From the NCBI GenBank assembly GCA_039566865.1, contig CM076952.1, positions 12,420,501-12,484,500 on the forward strand: DNA of 64,000 nucleotides, written 5' to 3'. Source of the DNA: Aurelia coerulea (Eukaryota; Cnidaria; Scyphozoa; Semaeostomeae; Ulmaridae). Both the position numbers and the translations under genes were made by a program. A model generated the notes under the pieces. The model did no database searches, was not told the DNA's origin, and worked only from the letters and a program-made list of their open reading frames with translations. Of this stretch, positions 46,561-56,929 are shown one piece after another. The number at the start of each line of letters is the position of its first letter. Positions within the stretch are counted from its first letter, which is position 1.

Positions 46561-46781
46561 CTGCTCCACACTACTTCGCCATTTTGCAACGAATGAGCAA
46601 GCACCGCGCGGCGTGATTACTCGTGTACGAACATTTTTGTCCAATCAAAATCCGAGCTGCTTCCCAAACTTTTTTAGGAAATTGATTGATCAATCATGAT
46701 GAGGTAGACAAGCGTTTCGACTTTGTTGCGCAGACTCTACACTTTAGGATAGTCGAGTCTGCACGCAGGCTAAGCTTGACC

Positions 46782-47271
46782 AGGCATTTTGCAAAGATTT
46801 TGGATATTGTAGGTAGAAGTGATATATCTCTAAGTGTTGTTGAATCATCTGGATCATAATTTTTCCTTGAGTTTCTCCTAATTAATGCACCCTTCCATGT
46901 ACGCGGGGATTTCTTGTAGTGTTTTATGGCATTTAAGATATCTGAAACTTCCACTGAGGTATTAGATAAATCGTTCTTAAAATCTTCAAAACAGACCCCA
47001 TCATAACCCCATTTTTTCCAGATGGCAAACCTCTGATGATATTATCTGTTTCATCTGGTGTAAAATCTGGAATATTATCATCTCCTCCTTGAAAGTTTTC
47101 AACGATTTGTTTCAAATTTGATCGACGCCCACTGTATTTGTTTTCGTAGTATTCCTCTGTTTTCTGTTTATCTATTTTCGCATGAACAGTTTCAGGCCAG
47201 AACCCTTTGTTATTGGTGATGTTAATTGCTCTCTTTCTTTCATCAAACCATAATTGCATAAGCTTCTCCAT
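46782..47271 (-). pseudogene. LINE linker and RT fragment interrupted by E3
   Basis: The minus strand encodes MEKLMQLWFDERKRAINITN, then FWPETVHAKIDKQ, DFTPDETDNIIRGLPSGKNG, and after one frameshift near 46950 VEVSDILNAIKHYKKSP and LLPTISKIFAKCLVK at the E3 junction. These are the linker and first RT motifs of a non-LTR element. The LVK codons overlap the target duplication of E3. The continuation on the far side of E3 (before 40982) is not obvious RT, so the LINE was already truncated. Confidence 0.75.
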
Positions 47272-47429
47272 GGTTACCTTATTATTGCTATTGCTTGTAC
47301 TGAATTGTTTCGATGAAAAATATGGTTAAATGGTTTTTTTAATGCAGGATAATTGTCTCTCTAAAAGTTCTAGGTTTGACCAGCTCTTTTCAAATGTATT
47401 ATGTTCCCATGAAAGACTATGTACGACAC

Positions 47430-47535
47430 GACACATACATACATACATACATACATACATACATACATACATACATACATACATACATACATACATACAT
47501 ACATACATACATACATACATACATACATACATACA
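47430..47535. repeat. (CATA)n microsatellite
   Basis: About 26 uninterrupted CATA units abutting the 5' end of a PLE fragment. The run is in frame with the RT on the plus strand (as HTYI repeats), which makes the ORF look longer than the real protein. Confidence 0.95.
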
Positions 47536-48815
47536 GGGTATCGAAGAATACCTCACGGAAGCCAATAACCAACTAGGAAATACGTCGTTTTATAGGAAAT
47601 TAACATTTGACCCGTTTCAAGGTTACATTCGAATAATCAACAACTCACTAGACGAAATGCGCTCTCAAGGCAAAGTAGACGCAGAAGCAATAGATATTTT
47701 AAAAGCTCCTAAAAATGTAAAACCGGCAAGATTCTACCTCCTACCAAAAATTCACAAAAAGAATAATCCTGGCCGCCCTGTTGTGGCATCTACAAACTGT
47801 CACACAACGAAAATATCAAAATACGTAGATCATTTTATACAACCGCTAGCGAAAAAAGTTCGATCCTACATCCGTGATACCACAGATTTACTTCACAAAA
47901 TAAAGAATATAGGTAAAATACCGAATGATGCATTACTCGTAACCATGGACGTAAGGTCCCTTTACACAAACATATCCCACGAAGAAGGACTATTATTCCT
48001 TAAAAATGCACTTAACGCAAGACCCGAAAAAGAGCCAGCAACTGAGGTCCTATTGACCCTCATGAGACATGTGCTCACGCTTAATTGCTTTACGTTTAAC
48101 GGAAACAGCTATCTCCAAACAAGAGGATGTGCCATGGGCACGGTTGCAGCACCTTCATACGCAGTAATTTACATGGGTGAATTCGAAGAAAAATACATCT
48201 ACCCTGAAGTAACTAACGATTGCCTGTACTACGGCAGATATATAGACGACATTTTGATGATCTACAAAGGCGATGAACAAAGATTCAAGACCTTTGCCGA
48301 AAGGCTGAACACCAAGCACCCATCTATAAAATTTGACTACGAAATATCAAAGACATCAATTCCTTTTCTTGACACCCGCATATACATCGACGAAAATAGA
48401 CAACTACAAACAACCCTTTTCACCAAACCAACCGATACACACAACTACCTCCACTACAAATCAGCTCATCCCAGGCACTTAAAGAACAGTCTACCATATT
48501 CTCAAGCACTTAGACTCCGAAGAATATGCACTAAAGATAGTGAATTAAAGAGTCACTGCAAACAAATGGAAGCAAATTTTATACGCCGTGGATATCACAA
48601 AGAAATACTCCACGAGCAGATCCACAAAGCCATCACAACCCCAAGAGAAACTACGCTACAAAAAACCTTGAAAGAAAGAACAAAAAGAATCCCCCTAGTA
48701 ACTACTTTCAACTCTACACTTCCCCAAATTGGTAAGATCCTAAGAGAAAGATGGGATATCTTAAATATAAAACCAAAATTAAAGGCACTCTTCCCAGAAC
48801 ACCCAATTATCGCAT
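47536..48815 (+). pseudogene. PLE reverse transcriptase, truncated but open frame
   Basis: An open frame of about 425 codons from the microsatellite to a TGA at 48827. Motifs: RFYLLPKIHKKNNPGRPVVA, VTMDVRSLYTNISHEEGLLF (motif A), RGCAMGTVAAPSYAVIY (motif B), YYGRYIDDILMIY (motif C, catalytic DD intact), SIPFLDTRIYI, and TKPTDTHNYLHYKSAHP (motif E region), ending at LKALFPEHPIIA. The N-terminal third and the whole GIY-YIG domain are missing. The last codons (SEIQ) come from an adjoining LINE. It is the best-preserved RT domain in the window and a different PLE lineage from the 32-34 kb element. Confidence 0.9.
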
Positions 48816-49235
48816 CTGAGATACAGTGATGAACTATGGGGCAGTTTGTCAAACACAAAGCTTGATCATCTTCAGCGTCTACAAACTAGAGCACGATCGC
48901 TAATAGAAGGTTCTAGATTAAAGGAAGAGTGGAGCTGCAACTGGCTTTCAGTTTCAAACTTTAAAAAATTTGACAGGGCCTTGATGATCTACAAAATAAT
49001 GAATGGTCTCTGCCCGGACAACTTAAGAGGGAGATTTGTTACCAGATCTCAATTATCTAGCTATCCAACAAGAAATCAGTTAGATCTAGACACCCCAAGC
49101 CAGAACCTAGAATTCTCCAAAAGCAGTTTTTTCTATTCTGGTGCAAAGACGTGGAATGAAATCCCATAAGAGATCAGAAGGAGTTCCACGATTACCATAT
49201 TCCAAAGGAAACTGAAGAAATTCCTACAAAATTAG
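48816..49235 (+). pseudogene. CR1/L2-like LINE C-terminal fragment
   Basis: From about 48816 another frame encodes YSDELWGSLSNTKLDHLQRL, then QTRARSLIEGSRLKEEWSC, ALMIYKIMNGLCPDNLRGRF, FFYSGAKTWNEIP, one stop at 49168, then RRSSTITIFQRKLKKFLQN. This is the thumb and C-terminal part of a CR1/L2 RT protein. Its 5' border is exactly where the PLE fragment ends. Confidence 0.82.
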
Positions 49236-49370
49236 CACCCCTCCCGAAGCACGATCCCTAGGAAGATCAGCAAATTTGTAAGATTTTATTTGTAAATAGA
49301 TGTTTATTTGTAAAGCAATAGTTCTTTTAGCTGATAGGGTTTTTGTGCTCAAATATGATAAATGGAATGA

Positions 49371-49880
49371 AGAAGGACTGGGAGTTGTGGAGCCTCCATC
49401 CCCTATGTTGCAAAACGTGCCGTCTCTGCCTAAGTTGGAAATAAGAGGCAATCTAGCAAATAATTCGAAGATATTCAAAAGAGTTTGGAACAGTTATGAA
49501 ATTGCATCGAAACTAGTAGAGCAAGGAAGAGAAGAAAGAACCACGACTTTGTGACATTTTGAGGCCCTGATGCTGTGTAAATTGTAGATAACCTAAATTT
49601 TGTCAGCGAGATAGAACGCACAAATCCGGATATTGTTATTCAGAAACTGGAGGCATTTGCATTGGTGAGAGGAACGAAACGTATGAAAAGAACAAATATA
49701 TTAAGAGAGATCAGGAATTGAATAAGTCAATCGATTCCTATGTGGCCGGCTAAGAAACTTGGGCAAAATCGTGTAATTACGATACTTTGGAAGAAAAATT
49801 CATACGAGTTAACATTTTCATAAGTATCAGAGAAAATTCGAAGAGGAGAGATTGCTACAAGAGTCTGAATTAACGCTTAA
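49371..49880 (+). pseudogene. Gypsy-type LTR retrotransposon gag remnant
   Basis: A block LPKLEIRGNLANNSKIFKRV, then WNSYEIASKLVEQGREERTT, is followed after stops by RTNPDIVIQKLEAFA and a TLEEKFIR segment near 49790. This order (LxLxGN...W..F...Y...LL...G..A) is the N-terminal capsid region common in Metaviridae gag proteins of marine invertebrates. At least three frame or stop lesions. No LTRs, protease or pol sequence nearby. Only described here; no intact frame exists. Confidence 0.6.
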
Positions 49881-51004
49881 AGGCCCATTTCCATTTCAAA
49901 TTCGCAATCAATCTACGATCTCCGAAAAAAAATCGCCCTCCGATTTCAATACACACTTTCACGAAGCTCGGATGATCGCTTATTGTTAAATCATCCAATG
50001 AAATTACGTGAATCTATTCATGATGCCAGTGAAAAATGAACAATGGTAGCGGGCCTGTTTATATTATCACGTGCAACATCCCACGGGACTTTCTGATCGG
50101 AATCCGAATTGGGATAAAAAACAAAATCTTCAAGCGTGCCAAGGCCAACAATTTTCAAGAGATAGGTTTTTGCTTGTCAACAAATTATGTTAAAATGATC
50201 AAACATCGCCATTTATTTTATCCAAGTTTTAACACCCTTATTTGCGAGTGTATGTATGCCCCACAGCACTGTTTAACGTGCATTTATCAGAAGACAAGCA
50301 TAGCATATTGTTTTGAAAAGTTTTGTCATAAATGAAATATGTCCAGGAGCATTATACCAAAAGTACAACAGTTTCATCATCGTTACCACAGCTTTAAATA
50401 TTCAAAGTTTCAGCAAGCGATACGAAAACAAAATGCTTTCTATGATATGGGTGTTTTTAAAACGAATTTCAGTTGCTGAAAGATTGCTGATAAACGAAGT
50501 TGTCTAAGTCTGAAAGTTCTGGATGTTAATCCTGCAAAGAGTGCAACAATTCTTTTTTCGGCAAGACCTCTAAGATCTTGGCGTCGCTCCTCTCTTGAAT
50601 GTCCAAAAAAGTATTGAATAATTTAGCAGTCCTTAATACTCATAAGAAGAAGACGGGTGATATAAGCTCTATGGACGTCCCAACTATTTTAATCAATAGA
50701 TATGAAAAAAGTATAAAATTTTGGGACATTTGAAAAATTTTATTGGTGCTATGAATCTATACATTAAAACTATTTTGCGTCTGAAAGTAAAGAGACTGTT
50801 TCCATATCATATATTTTTCAGAGACGACAATTCCACGAGATTCTGTAAGTTTAATAACAAGGCTTCAGCAGTGCTTTCATTCTAGACCCTTCCTGTCGTG
50901 AGCCTTATTAAAGAAAAAATTGCAATAGAATACATTTCAATTTATGATGCTTTTAGGGTGATTAAATGATTGGACATGCTGATAATAAATGTCTTTTCCA
51001 AGGA
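49881..51004. other. No gene seen
   Basis: About 1.1 kb of AT-rich sequence. Short ORFs at 50036-50335 and 50313-50507 lack recognisable domains. Confidence 0.35.
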
Positions 51005-52800
51005 GTTTTTGGCAACATGCAGTTCAAATCCTTAGTGGTTGCTGAAGCACGCGGAAATCATCCAATTTCACGGTGCTCAGCCAATCAAATCGGATCTTTC
51101 TAACCACGTGATAACAAATCAGTCGTTGGGATGGAATTCTCGAGTACCCTCACGAAAATTGAAATGACTACTAAGTTACGATAATTACATGGAATTTTTT
51201 GAAAAATCAGTGGAAGGGATGCCCCTCTGCAGTTTGTAGCGTGCGTGGGCAAATATCTCATTTGGAGCCGAAATTGTATTCATTTTCTGGTCGACGAATA
51301 TTGACCTTCGTTAAATCATTGATAAAATTCGCTACAAATAAGATATAAGGATAAAAATCTCAGCGATTATGGATATTGCCCTAAGAAATAACCCAAACAG
51401 TTTCCCTTCCTTTACATATCAAAATCGCAGGCGATTTTCAGCGATCTCTGTCAGAAATGTCATTTGGGCCTAAGCTGCTCACCGATTAAACCTCATGCGT
51501 TGGCCCCAATAAGGCTTAGTTTGTATTCTTGAGCTAAACGATTCACTTACCAATGACTCCAGCATCAATTTGACCTCATTTTCAATTTAATGTCTCCAAA
51601 TTTTGTTCAAAAACATCCAATCTTGAGCAATTTCTGCAAATTTGTCTCGTTCCGTATCTGCTCGAATGTCGCAATCGGTAGGTTATTGTGATACAAAGTA
51701 ACGCGATTCGACACAATTGATGCACTCATGAACAGAATTGGCACGTCTGTCTTTCTCAATTCATTCAAATTGAAACACTTTTTGGCTGTTTGGTACATTA
51801 ATGAATAGATTTCACACAAAACAGCAAAGCAAGAAACAGTTTTGAAAGCAGCTTTGTCGAATCTATTCTTGAATGAATGCAATCAAACAAAAGGAACAAA
51901 GCTGTAAACGTGCAGCGCAAAAAACAATTTGTCTGTTGTTTTGTGTAAAATCTATTCATTAAATGACCCAAACAGCCAAAAAGTGTTTTATCCCTTTTGT
52001 TTCAATTTGAATGAATAGAGAAAGACAGACGTGCCAAATCTGTTCACGAGTGCATCAACTGTGTCGAATCGCGTTACTTTGTATCACAATAACCTACCGA
52101 TTGCGACATTCGAGCAGGTAATACTTGCACTTGCAGAGAAATACGGAACGAAACGAATTTGCAAAAATTGCTCAAGATTGGATTTTTGAACAAAATTTGG
52201 AGACATTAACTTGTAAATGAAGTCAAATTGATGCTGGAGTCATTGGTAAGTGAATCGTTTAGCTCAAGAATACAAACTAAGCTTTATTGGGGCCAACGTA
52301 TGAGCTTTAATCGGTGAGAAGCTTAGGCCGAAATGACATTTCTGACAGAGATCGCTGAATATCGCCTGCGAGTTTGATATGTAAAAGAAGAGAAAGTGTT
52401 TGGGTTATTTCTTAGGGCACTATCCATAATCGCTGAGATTTTTATCCTTATATCTTATTTGTAGCGAATTTTATCAATGATTTAACGAAGGTCAATATTC
52501 GTCGACCGGAAAATGAATACAATATCGGCCCCAAATGAGATATTTGTCCACGCACGCTACAACTGCAGAAGGGCACATCCCTTCTACCGATTTTTCAAAC
52601 AAAATTCCATGTAATTATTGTAACTTAGTAGCCATTTCAATTTTCGTGAGGGTACTCAAGAATTTCCTTCGAACGACTGATTTGATATGACGTGGTTAGA
52701 AAGAGGCGATTTGATTGGCTGAGCACCGAGAAATTGGATGACTTCCGCGTGCTTCAGCAACCAGTAAGGATTTGAACTATATGTTGTTTTTGGCTGTGAG
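51005..52800. repeat. 1.8 kb inverted repeat (foldback)
   Basis: The left arm (about 51005-51835) and right arm (about 51935-52800) are reverse complements at roughly 94 percent by eye. Matching blocks include CAGTTCAAATCCTTAGTGGT with its partner near 52765, ATATCTCATTTGGAGCCG near 51250 with its partner near 52540, and AACCTACCGATTGCGACATT near 52090 with its partner near 51670. The central 100 bp are unpaired. No protein is encoded. It looks like a foldback element with very long TIRs. Confidence 0.85.
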
Positions 52801-53220
52801 AAAGGGCGTTGGTCACATTTATAGCCAAAGTAAAGGGCGTGGCCACAAAAACCCCTTCAACCTTTTCGGCCGCTTTCTATCCCCCTCAATCCAAAATATG
52901 CCCCGCGGTCCCTGGCCAAGTCCCATTCCCACTTCCTTTGGATTTCGGATTTCGCATCCGAGTCTATTGTTTAGCGTCCAGATGCAAACGTTCGGAAATC
53001 ACACTCGAACGTTCGCATACGAATTTGACACTCGTTGAAGAGATAAAACGAGAACTACAGATACAATATAAGAAAAGTTAGGACCAACGATTGCAGAAAA
53101 ACTTTGAAGAAAGCAAAGACTACACATTATGCAGCAAGGATGCTCCCTCACAAACGTTTGTTCTGAATCAATAATGAAGTGACAAACATAACGATTTTAT
53201 GAGGATCTAATAAAACTCAC
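52801..53220. other. SUCLG1 intron, no feature
   Basis: Sequence downstream of the last recognised SUCLG1 exon. Overlapping short plus-strand ORFs (52772-53081) contain a proline-rich segment but no domain. Confidence 0.3.
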
Positions 53221-53364
53221 CTTGACCATATCCTGTTGTGGAATTCCTTCAGTAATACAGACAATTAATGGCACTTCAGCATCAATGGCTTCAAAAATTG
53301 CTTCAGCAGCAGCCATAGCAGGTACGTAAATGACAGTTGCATCACAATTTGTTGCTTCTTTTGC
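53221..53364 (-). CDS. SUCLG1: SUCLG1 exon (CoA-binding region, third visible exon)
   Basis: Minus-strand exon with acceptor ...CATGGCAG and donor AAG|GTGAGT, 48 codons, in phase 0 at both ends. It encodes [20 protein letters not shown], then [19 protein letters not shown]. This is the N-terminal CoA-binding fold of the succinyl-CoA ligase alpha subunit; [11 protein letters not shown] is nearly invariant. The enzyme is mitochondrial and makes GTP or ATP from succinyl-CoA in the citric acid cycle, as a heterodimer with a beta subunit. The following exon should start near a GPNCPG motif, but I do not find it in the 53 kb downstream, so the rest of the gene may be distant, lost or misassembled. 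Confidence 0.95.
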
Positions 53365-53531
53365 CTGCCATGACGAGTGGAGCAACTCATAGTTATTAGG
53401 TACACAAATAAAACACGTCAGTATGTTCTTAGTCAGGTCAGCAGAAAAAGGTTGAAGAGAAGTTATTTCAAGTTTACTCGAGAGTATAACACGGATGAAA
53501 CTATTTTAAGAATAGAAACAAAAATACTTAC

Positions 53532-53648
53532 CTCCTTAACTGAAGCAAAAACTGGCCTCCCCAAATGTTTTGTTCCTGCTTTCTTTGGAGACACACCCCC
53601 AACGACATTTGTTCCATAAGCTAACGCTTGCTCACTGTGAAACGTTCC
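53532..53648 (-). CDS. SUCLG1: SUCLG1 exon (second visible exon)
   Basis: Minus-strand exon of 39 codons with acceptor CATTTTTCAG and donor GAG|GTAAGT. It encodes [20 protein letters not shown], then [19 protein letters not shown]. It joins in phase to the exon at 53221 (SVKE then AKEA) across a 167-bp intron, and to the exon ending GFTGKQ at 63830 across an intron of 10.2 kb. The residues match the family closely (GTFH, YGT..VGG..P.K.G..HLG.PVF). Confidence 0.96.
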
Positions 53649-53734
53649 CTGAAAAATGATACAAAACAATTGCTCAAATCAAAACAAAACAAAGGAAATA
53701 ACAAAAAACACAAGTTCATTTCATTTTATCTTTT

Positions 53735-54690
53735 TTACCCATGGTAGCCCCTCAATAATAATAATTGATTTACAGGGGGCCATGCTAAAAACTTACAAAT
53801 AACTACTAATTTACAATAAAAACGACATTTGCTATAAAACCTAAACCTAAACCTAAACTAATTACAAATTGTCATAAATAAATAAAAGAAAACAGAAAAG
53901 AATTGGTGAGAAATTCATGGTTGCACCTTCTTTTTAAACGCTCTCAGGGTTGAAGTATTTCGGATCTCAGAGCCAAGACTGTTCCAAAGCTTGGCGCCTC
54001 GGTACGCGAAACATTTCTGCCCCCCTGCCGATTTTAATAATGGCAACCTGAGATTGACTTCGGCGTTTCTAAGAGAACGACTGGTAGAGTTGTTGACTCT
54101 CGTGAACATGCCTTTCATATAAGAAGGCACGTCCCCATTAAGGGATTTAAAGACCATTTTCTGAGCTTCAAAATCAATAAGCTCCCTGACAGTCGGCCAT
54201 TTAAGCGCCCGAATAACTGGTAAAGCAGTAGCATTAAATGGACTGTTGGAGACGAGTTTTGCAGCCCGATTTTGAAGTTTCTGCAATTTTTCAATGGCAG
54301 TCACCCCAGCATTTCCCCAGACAGGACAGCAATATCTAAAGTAAGGCTCCACTAAACTCTTATACATTGTCTTGACAGTTGAAATAGGAAGGTACTGCTT
54401 GGCATAACGAAGCACACCAATACCTCTAGAGATCTTATTAGTTGTTAGGGCCAATTGAGATGTCCATTTAAGTTGATGGTCAACCTGAACACCAAGGTAT
54501 TTGACCTCCTTTACCAACTTGATATCCTCGGAACCAATCTTAAGGTGTGGTTTGGTTGAATCAACAGAGTCAATTTTTCGCAGCTTACCATTACTCCCTA
54601 TAATCATTGCTTCTGTCTTTGCAACGTTTGAAGACAACTTATTCCCTTCAAGCCATCCTTTCAAAGCTTCCAAAGCAAAGCAAAAAGATT
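53735..54690 (-). pseudogene. CR1-like LINE 3' fragment in the SUCLG1 intron
   Basis: Minus-strand frame 54673-53915 (252 codons, no stops) begins MEALKGWLEGNKLSSNVAKT and continues with KTEAMIIGS, LVKEVKYLGVQVDHQLKW, YFRYCCPVWGNAG, LQKLQNRAAKLV and FAYRGAKLWNSLGSEIR. This is the RT thumb and C-terminus of a CR1-type element; the catalytic part is missing by 5' truncation. The 3' UTR (53735-53914) includes an (AAT)n stretch. The 5' border meets an AAAGCAAAGCAAAA run (54680-54705) like the satellite at 60487. Confidence 0.88.
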
Positions 54691-55069
54691 AACAAAGCAA
54701 AGCAAAATCAAAGTACCCTTGGGGCAACTCACGGAGCATTAGCGAATTTTTTCTTCTAAGCAAGTTGAACTAATGGCCAATTTAAGCATGGAGCATTGCG
54801 GACACCTTTATTTTGTAGGAAATTTTGTAGGAAATTTTTATTCGATACTACTACCTTAAGTCTTCTGCGGATGAGCATTGCTCGCGAAGCGAGCTACCTC
54901 TCCGAAGGAGCGAGCTAGCGTAGCGCTTGAGAAGATTTTAATGGGTAAGTAACTAAGTGGTTTTCCATAACAGCGATTTCGTAAGGTGCGCGTAACAATT
55001 TTGCTGCGGTGGTGGATGAGTAACAATAGGAATTTCACAATAGGTTCTCTTGTAATCAGGGGGTTATTC

Positions 55070-56929
55070 TATCAAAATTCATCACCATTGTATTCAAACA
55101 ACAGATCTTTTCTGGCCAACATTAGGGGGAGGGGGGGGTGATGATAACCCTTTTTCTTCTAATTGTCCACCACTGATTCATAGCATATTTTTGACTTTTG
55201 TTTTGTATAGCATTTAAGTATTCAGCAGAATTTGTGTGAAACTACTTTGATATGATTTTTTGAAAAATGAGTTGCTGCTACTTTGAAAATGTGTGTTATT
55301 TATGTGTTTTGTGGTGACTGAAAGAAGTCATTCATTTACACTTGGGCAAGGTTGGGGTTTGCAGCCAGGAGTAATAAAGTAGTTTAGCATGGGATGATTG
55401 TGCTAAGATGGTTGCAAGGAACATATCAAGATTTGATTCTTCAAAAATTTCAAAATTTTTGAAATGTTCCTTGTGGTCATATCTTCAGTGAAATCATATG
55501 CGGTCTTCTACGCTTTTCGCATCTCTATGACTTTCACAGAAAAATTGGGAGTCTCCTTTGTTTATTTAAGGCTCAGGCATTTGGTGTGGGATATACAATG
55601 GAACCATATGATCATTAACCCTCAAGAGAACAGAAGCTGTCTTTTGAAGACAACAAAAAATCTACCAGCGGCACGTGAAAGGAAATTAAACCTCACAGAG
55701 GAGAAGACCTGTCCTTTGCTGGTAACAGTACAGTATATCATTTTGTAGCAATTCATAGGATGCTTCAGCATCAATTTAGAATAGATATTTAGAACTTACG
55801 TAATTGGCATGAAAATTGCAATTTCAACTTTTCTGCCAGATGCTCTGAGGCTTCAAAATATTCTTCCAATAATATCAATTTAGGGTAAAATTTCCCTGGT
55901 TAGGCTAACATTGGTACAATGTGGACCTGTGGCATATTTGTGGGCAGTGGTGTAGTGTATAGCTAGATTAATAACCAAGGGGCTCAGGTAGAGAGGTGCT
56001 GAACAGGGGTGAAGCCCATGAAGAATGCTGGGGTACAGTATGACCCACTACAAACCTTTGACATTGCTGCTAAGACCCTCCTAGAAATACTGTTTTTACA
56101 TCATGAACCTTATTTGGATTCAAGGAAGCTATTCAGATGAAATCATAATTTCATAATTTAACTTTATTGGAATTAATACTACTTACTACTCTTGTTCATG
56201 ATAAAAAGTACAATTAGTGTTCTTTCAAAGCTGCATACAGACACACTCAATGATTTATAATCAGATTTCAACAAATGCCCTGTTGAAATAATTTGACATG
56301 GAGATATCTCAGCAGAAAGTTGTTGAACTTGGTTTAAGCACTGAATGATGTCTATTCGCAGTTCCTAATTTTCATTTGCACTTTGCTTCTGAAGTCATTT
56401 GATGTAGCATTTGTGGCATCCCATAGATAGGTTCTTGTTTGCTGTGAACTGAATTGTGTATGGAGAAAAATGAAATCATTTGAGCTTTCTTAACCATGTG
56501 ATAAGAAACCTTTCAGCCTGTTATGCAAAGTTCAAATGAGGAACAGATGCAGCATGTCCCTAAATATCCTCTTTGTATCACAGTCCTATGGTAATATTTA
56601 TAGTATAATAGTATACAGTATGATATTAATATTAGGTGTGCGATCTCATATCTCAAGTCACTCTAGCGTCTCATCTCTCCTAAGGTACCTATGGTCTACT
56701 TTACCATGGTCTTGTGAATTAATACAGTATCTGATCTGTGCCTGAATAGCCTAGTCTGTCTCAATACAACATCAAACTCAGCACACATTTTACAAAACTT
56801 AGAATACCCTTCAAAACATAAGACTCCACAATTTACAAGAAAATACAACACATAATAATCAAGAAACCCTGAACCTAAATGAGTGACAACTCTCTTCCTC
56901 CGCACACCACCAGTGTCATACACCTCCAA
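55070..56929. other. E4 interior, no certain coding sequence
   Basis: AT-rich, with a G run at 55127-55138. ORFs such as the one at 55464-55748 look random in composition. The 3' end of the E4 gene may lie here. Confidence 0.3.

Larger units (their letters stand above)
40991..46772. mobile_element. RecQ-carrying TIR transposon, copy E3
   Basis: It starts TAGCCTGCGTGCAGACTCGA at 40991 and ends with the reverse complement at 46772. The TIRs match for about 67 bp, to ...CGAAACGCTTGTCT. It is flanked by the identical 9-mer AGCTTGACC on both sides (40982-40990, 46773-46781). The first 18 bases are shared with E1/E2 but the rest of the TIR differs, so this is a second subfamily, the one that gave rise to the 74-bp MITE in E2. 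Inside: a Cys-rich ORF from the left end on the plus strand and a RecQ-like gene from the right end on the minus strand. Insertions are a 1.1 kb TA-flanked element, a LINE fragment and a 288-bp hairpin. It interrupts an older LINE. Confidence 0.92.

Noticed and set aside
47330..47535. Protein-coding N-terminus with HTYI repeats ahead of the PLE RT
   Set aside because: It is the in-frame translation of the (CATA)n microsatellite.
51607..51882. Minus-strand ORF resembling a small gene
   Set aside because: It lies inside the large inverted repeat, and the mirrored arm has frame-breaking differences.
53915..54673. A host gene in the SUCLG1 intron (252-codon open frame)
   Set aside because: The sequence is the thumb and C-terminus of a CR1-type RT, 5'-truncated.
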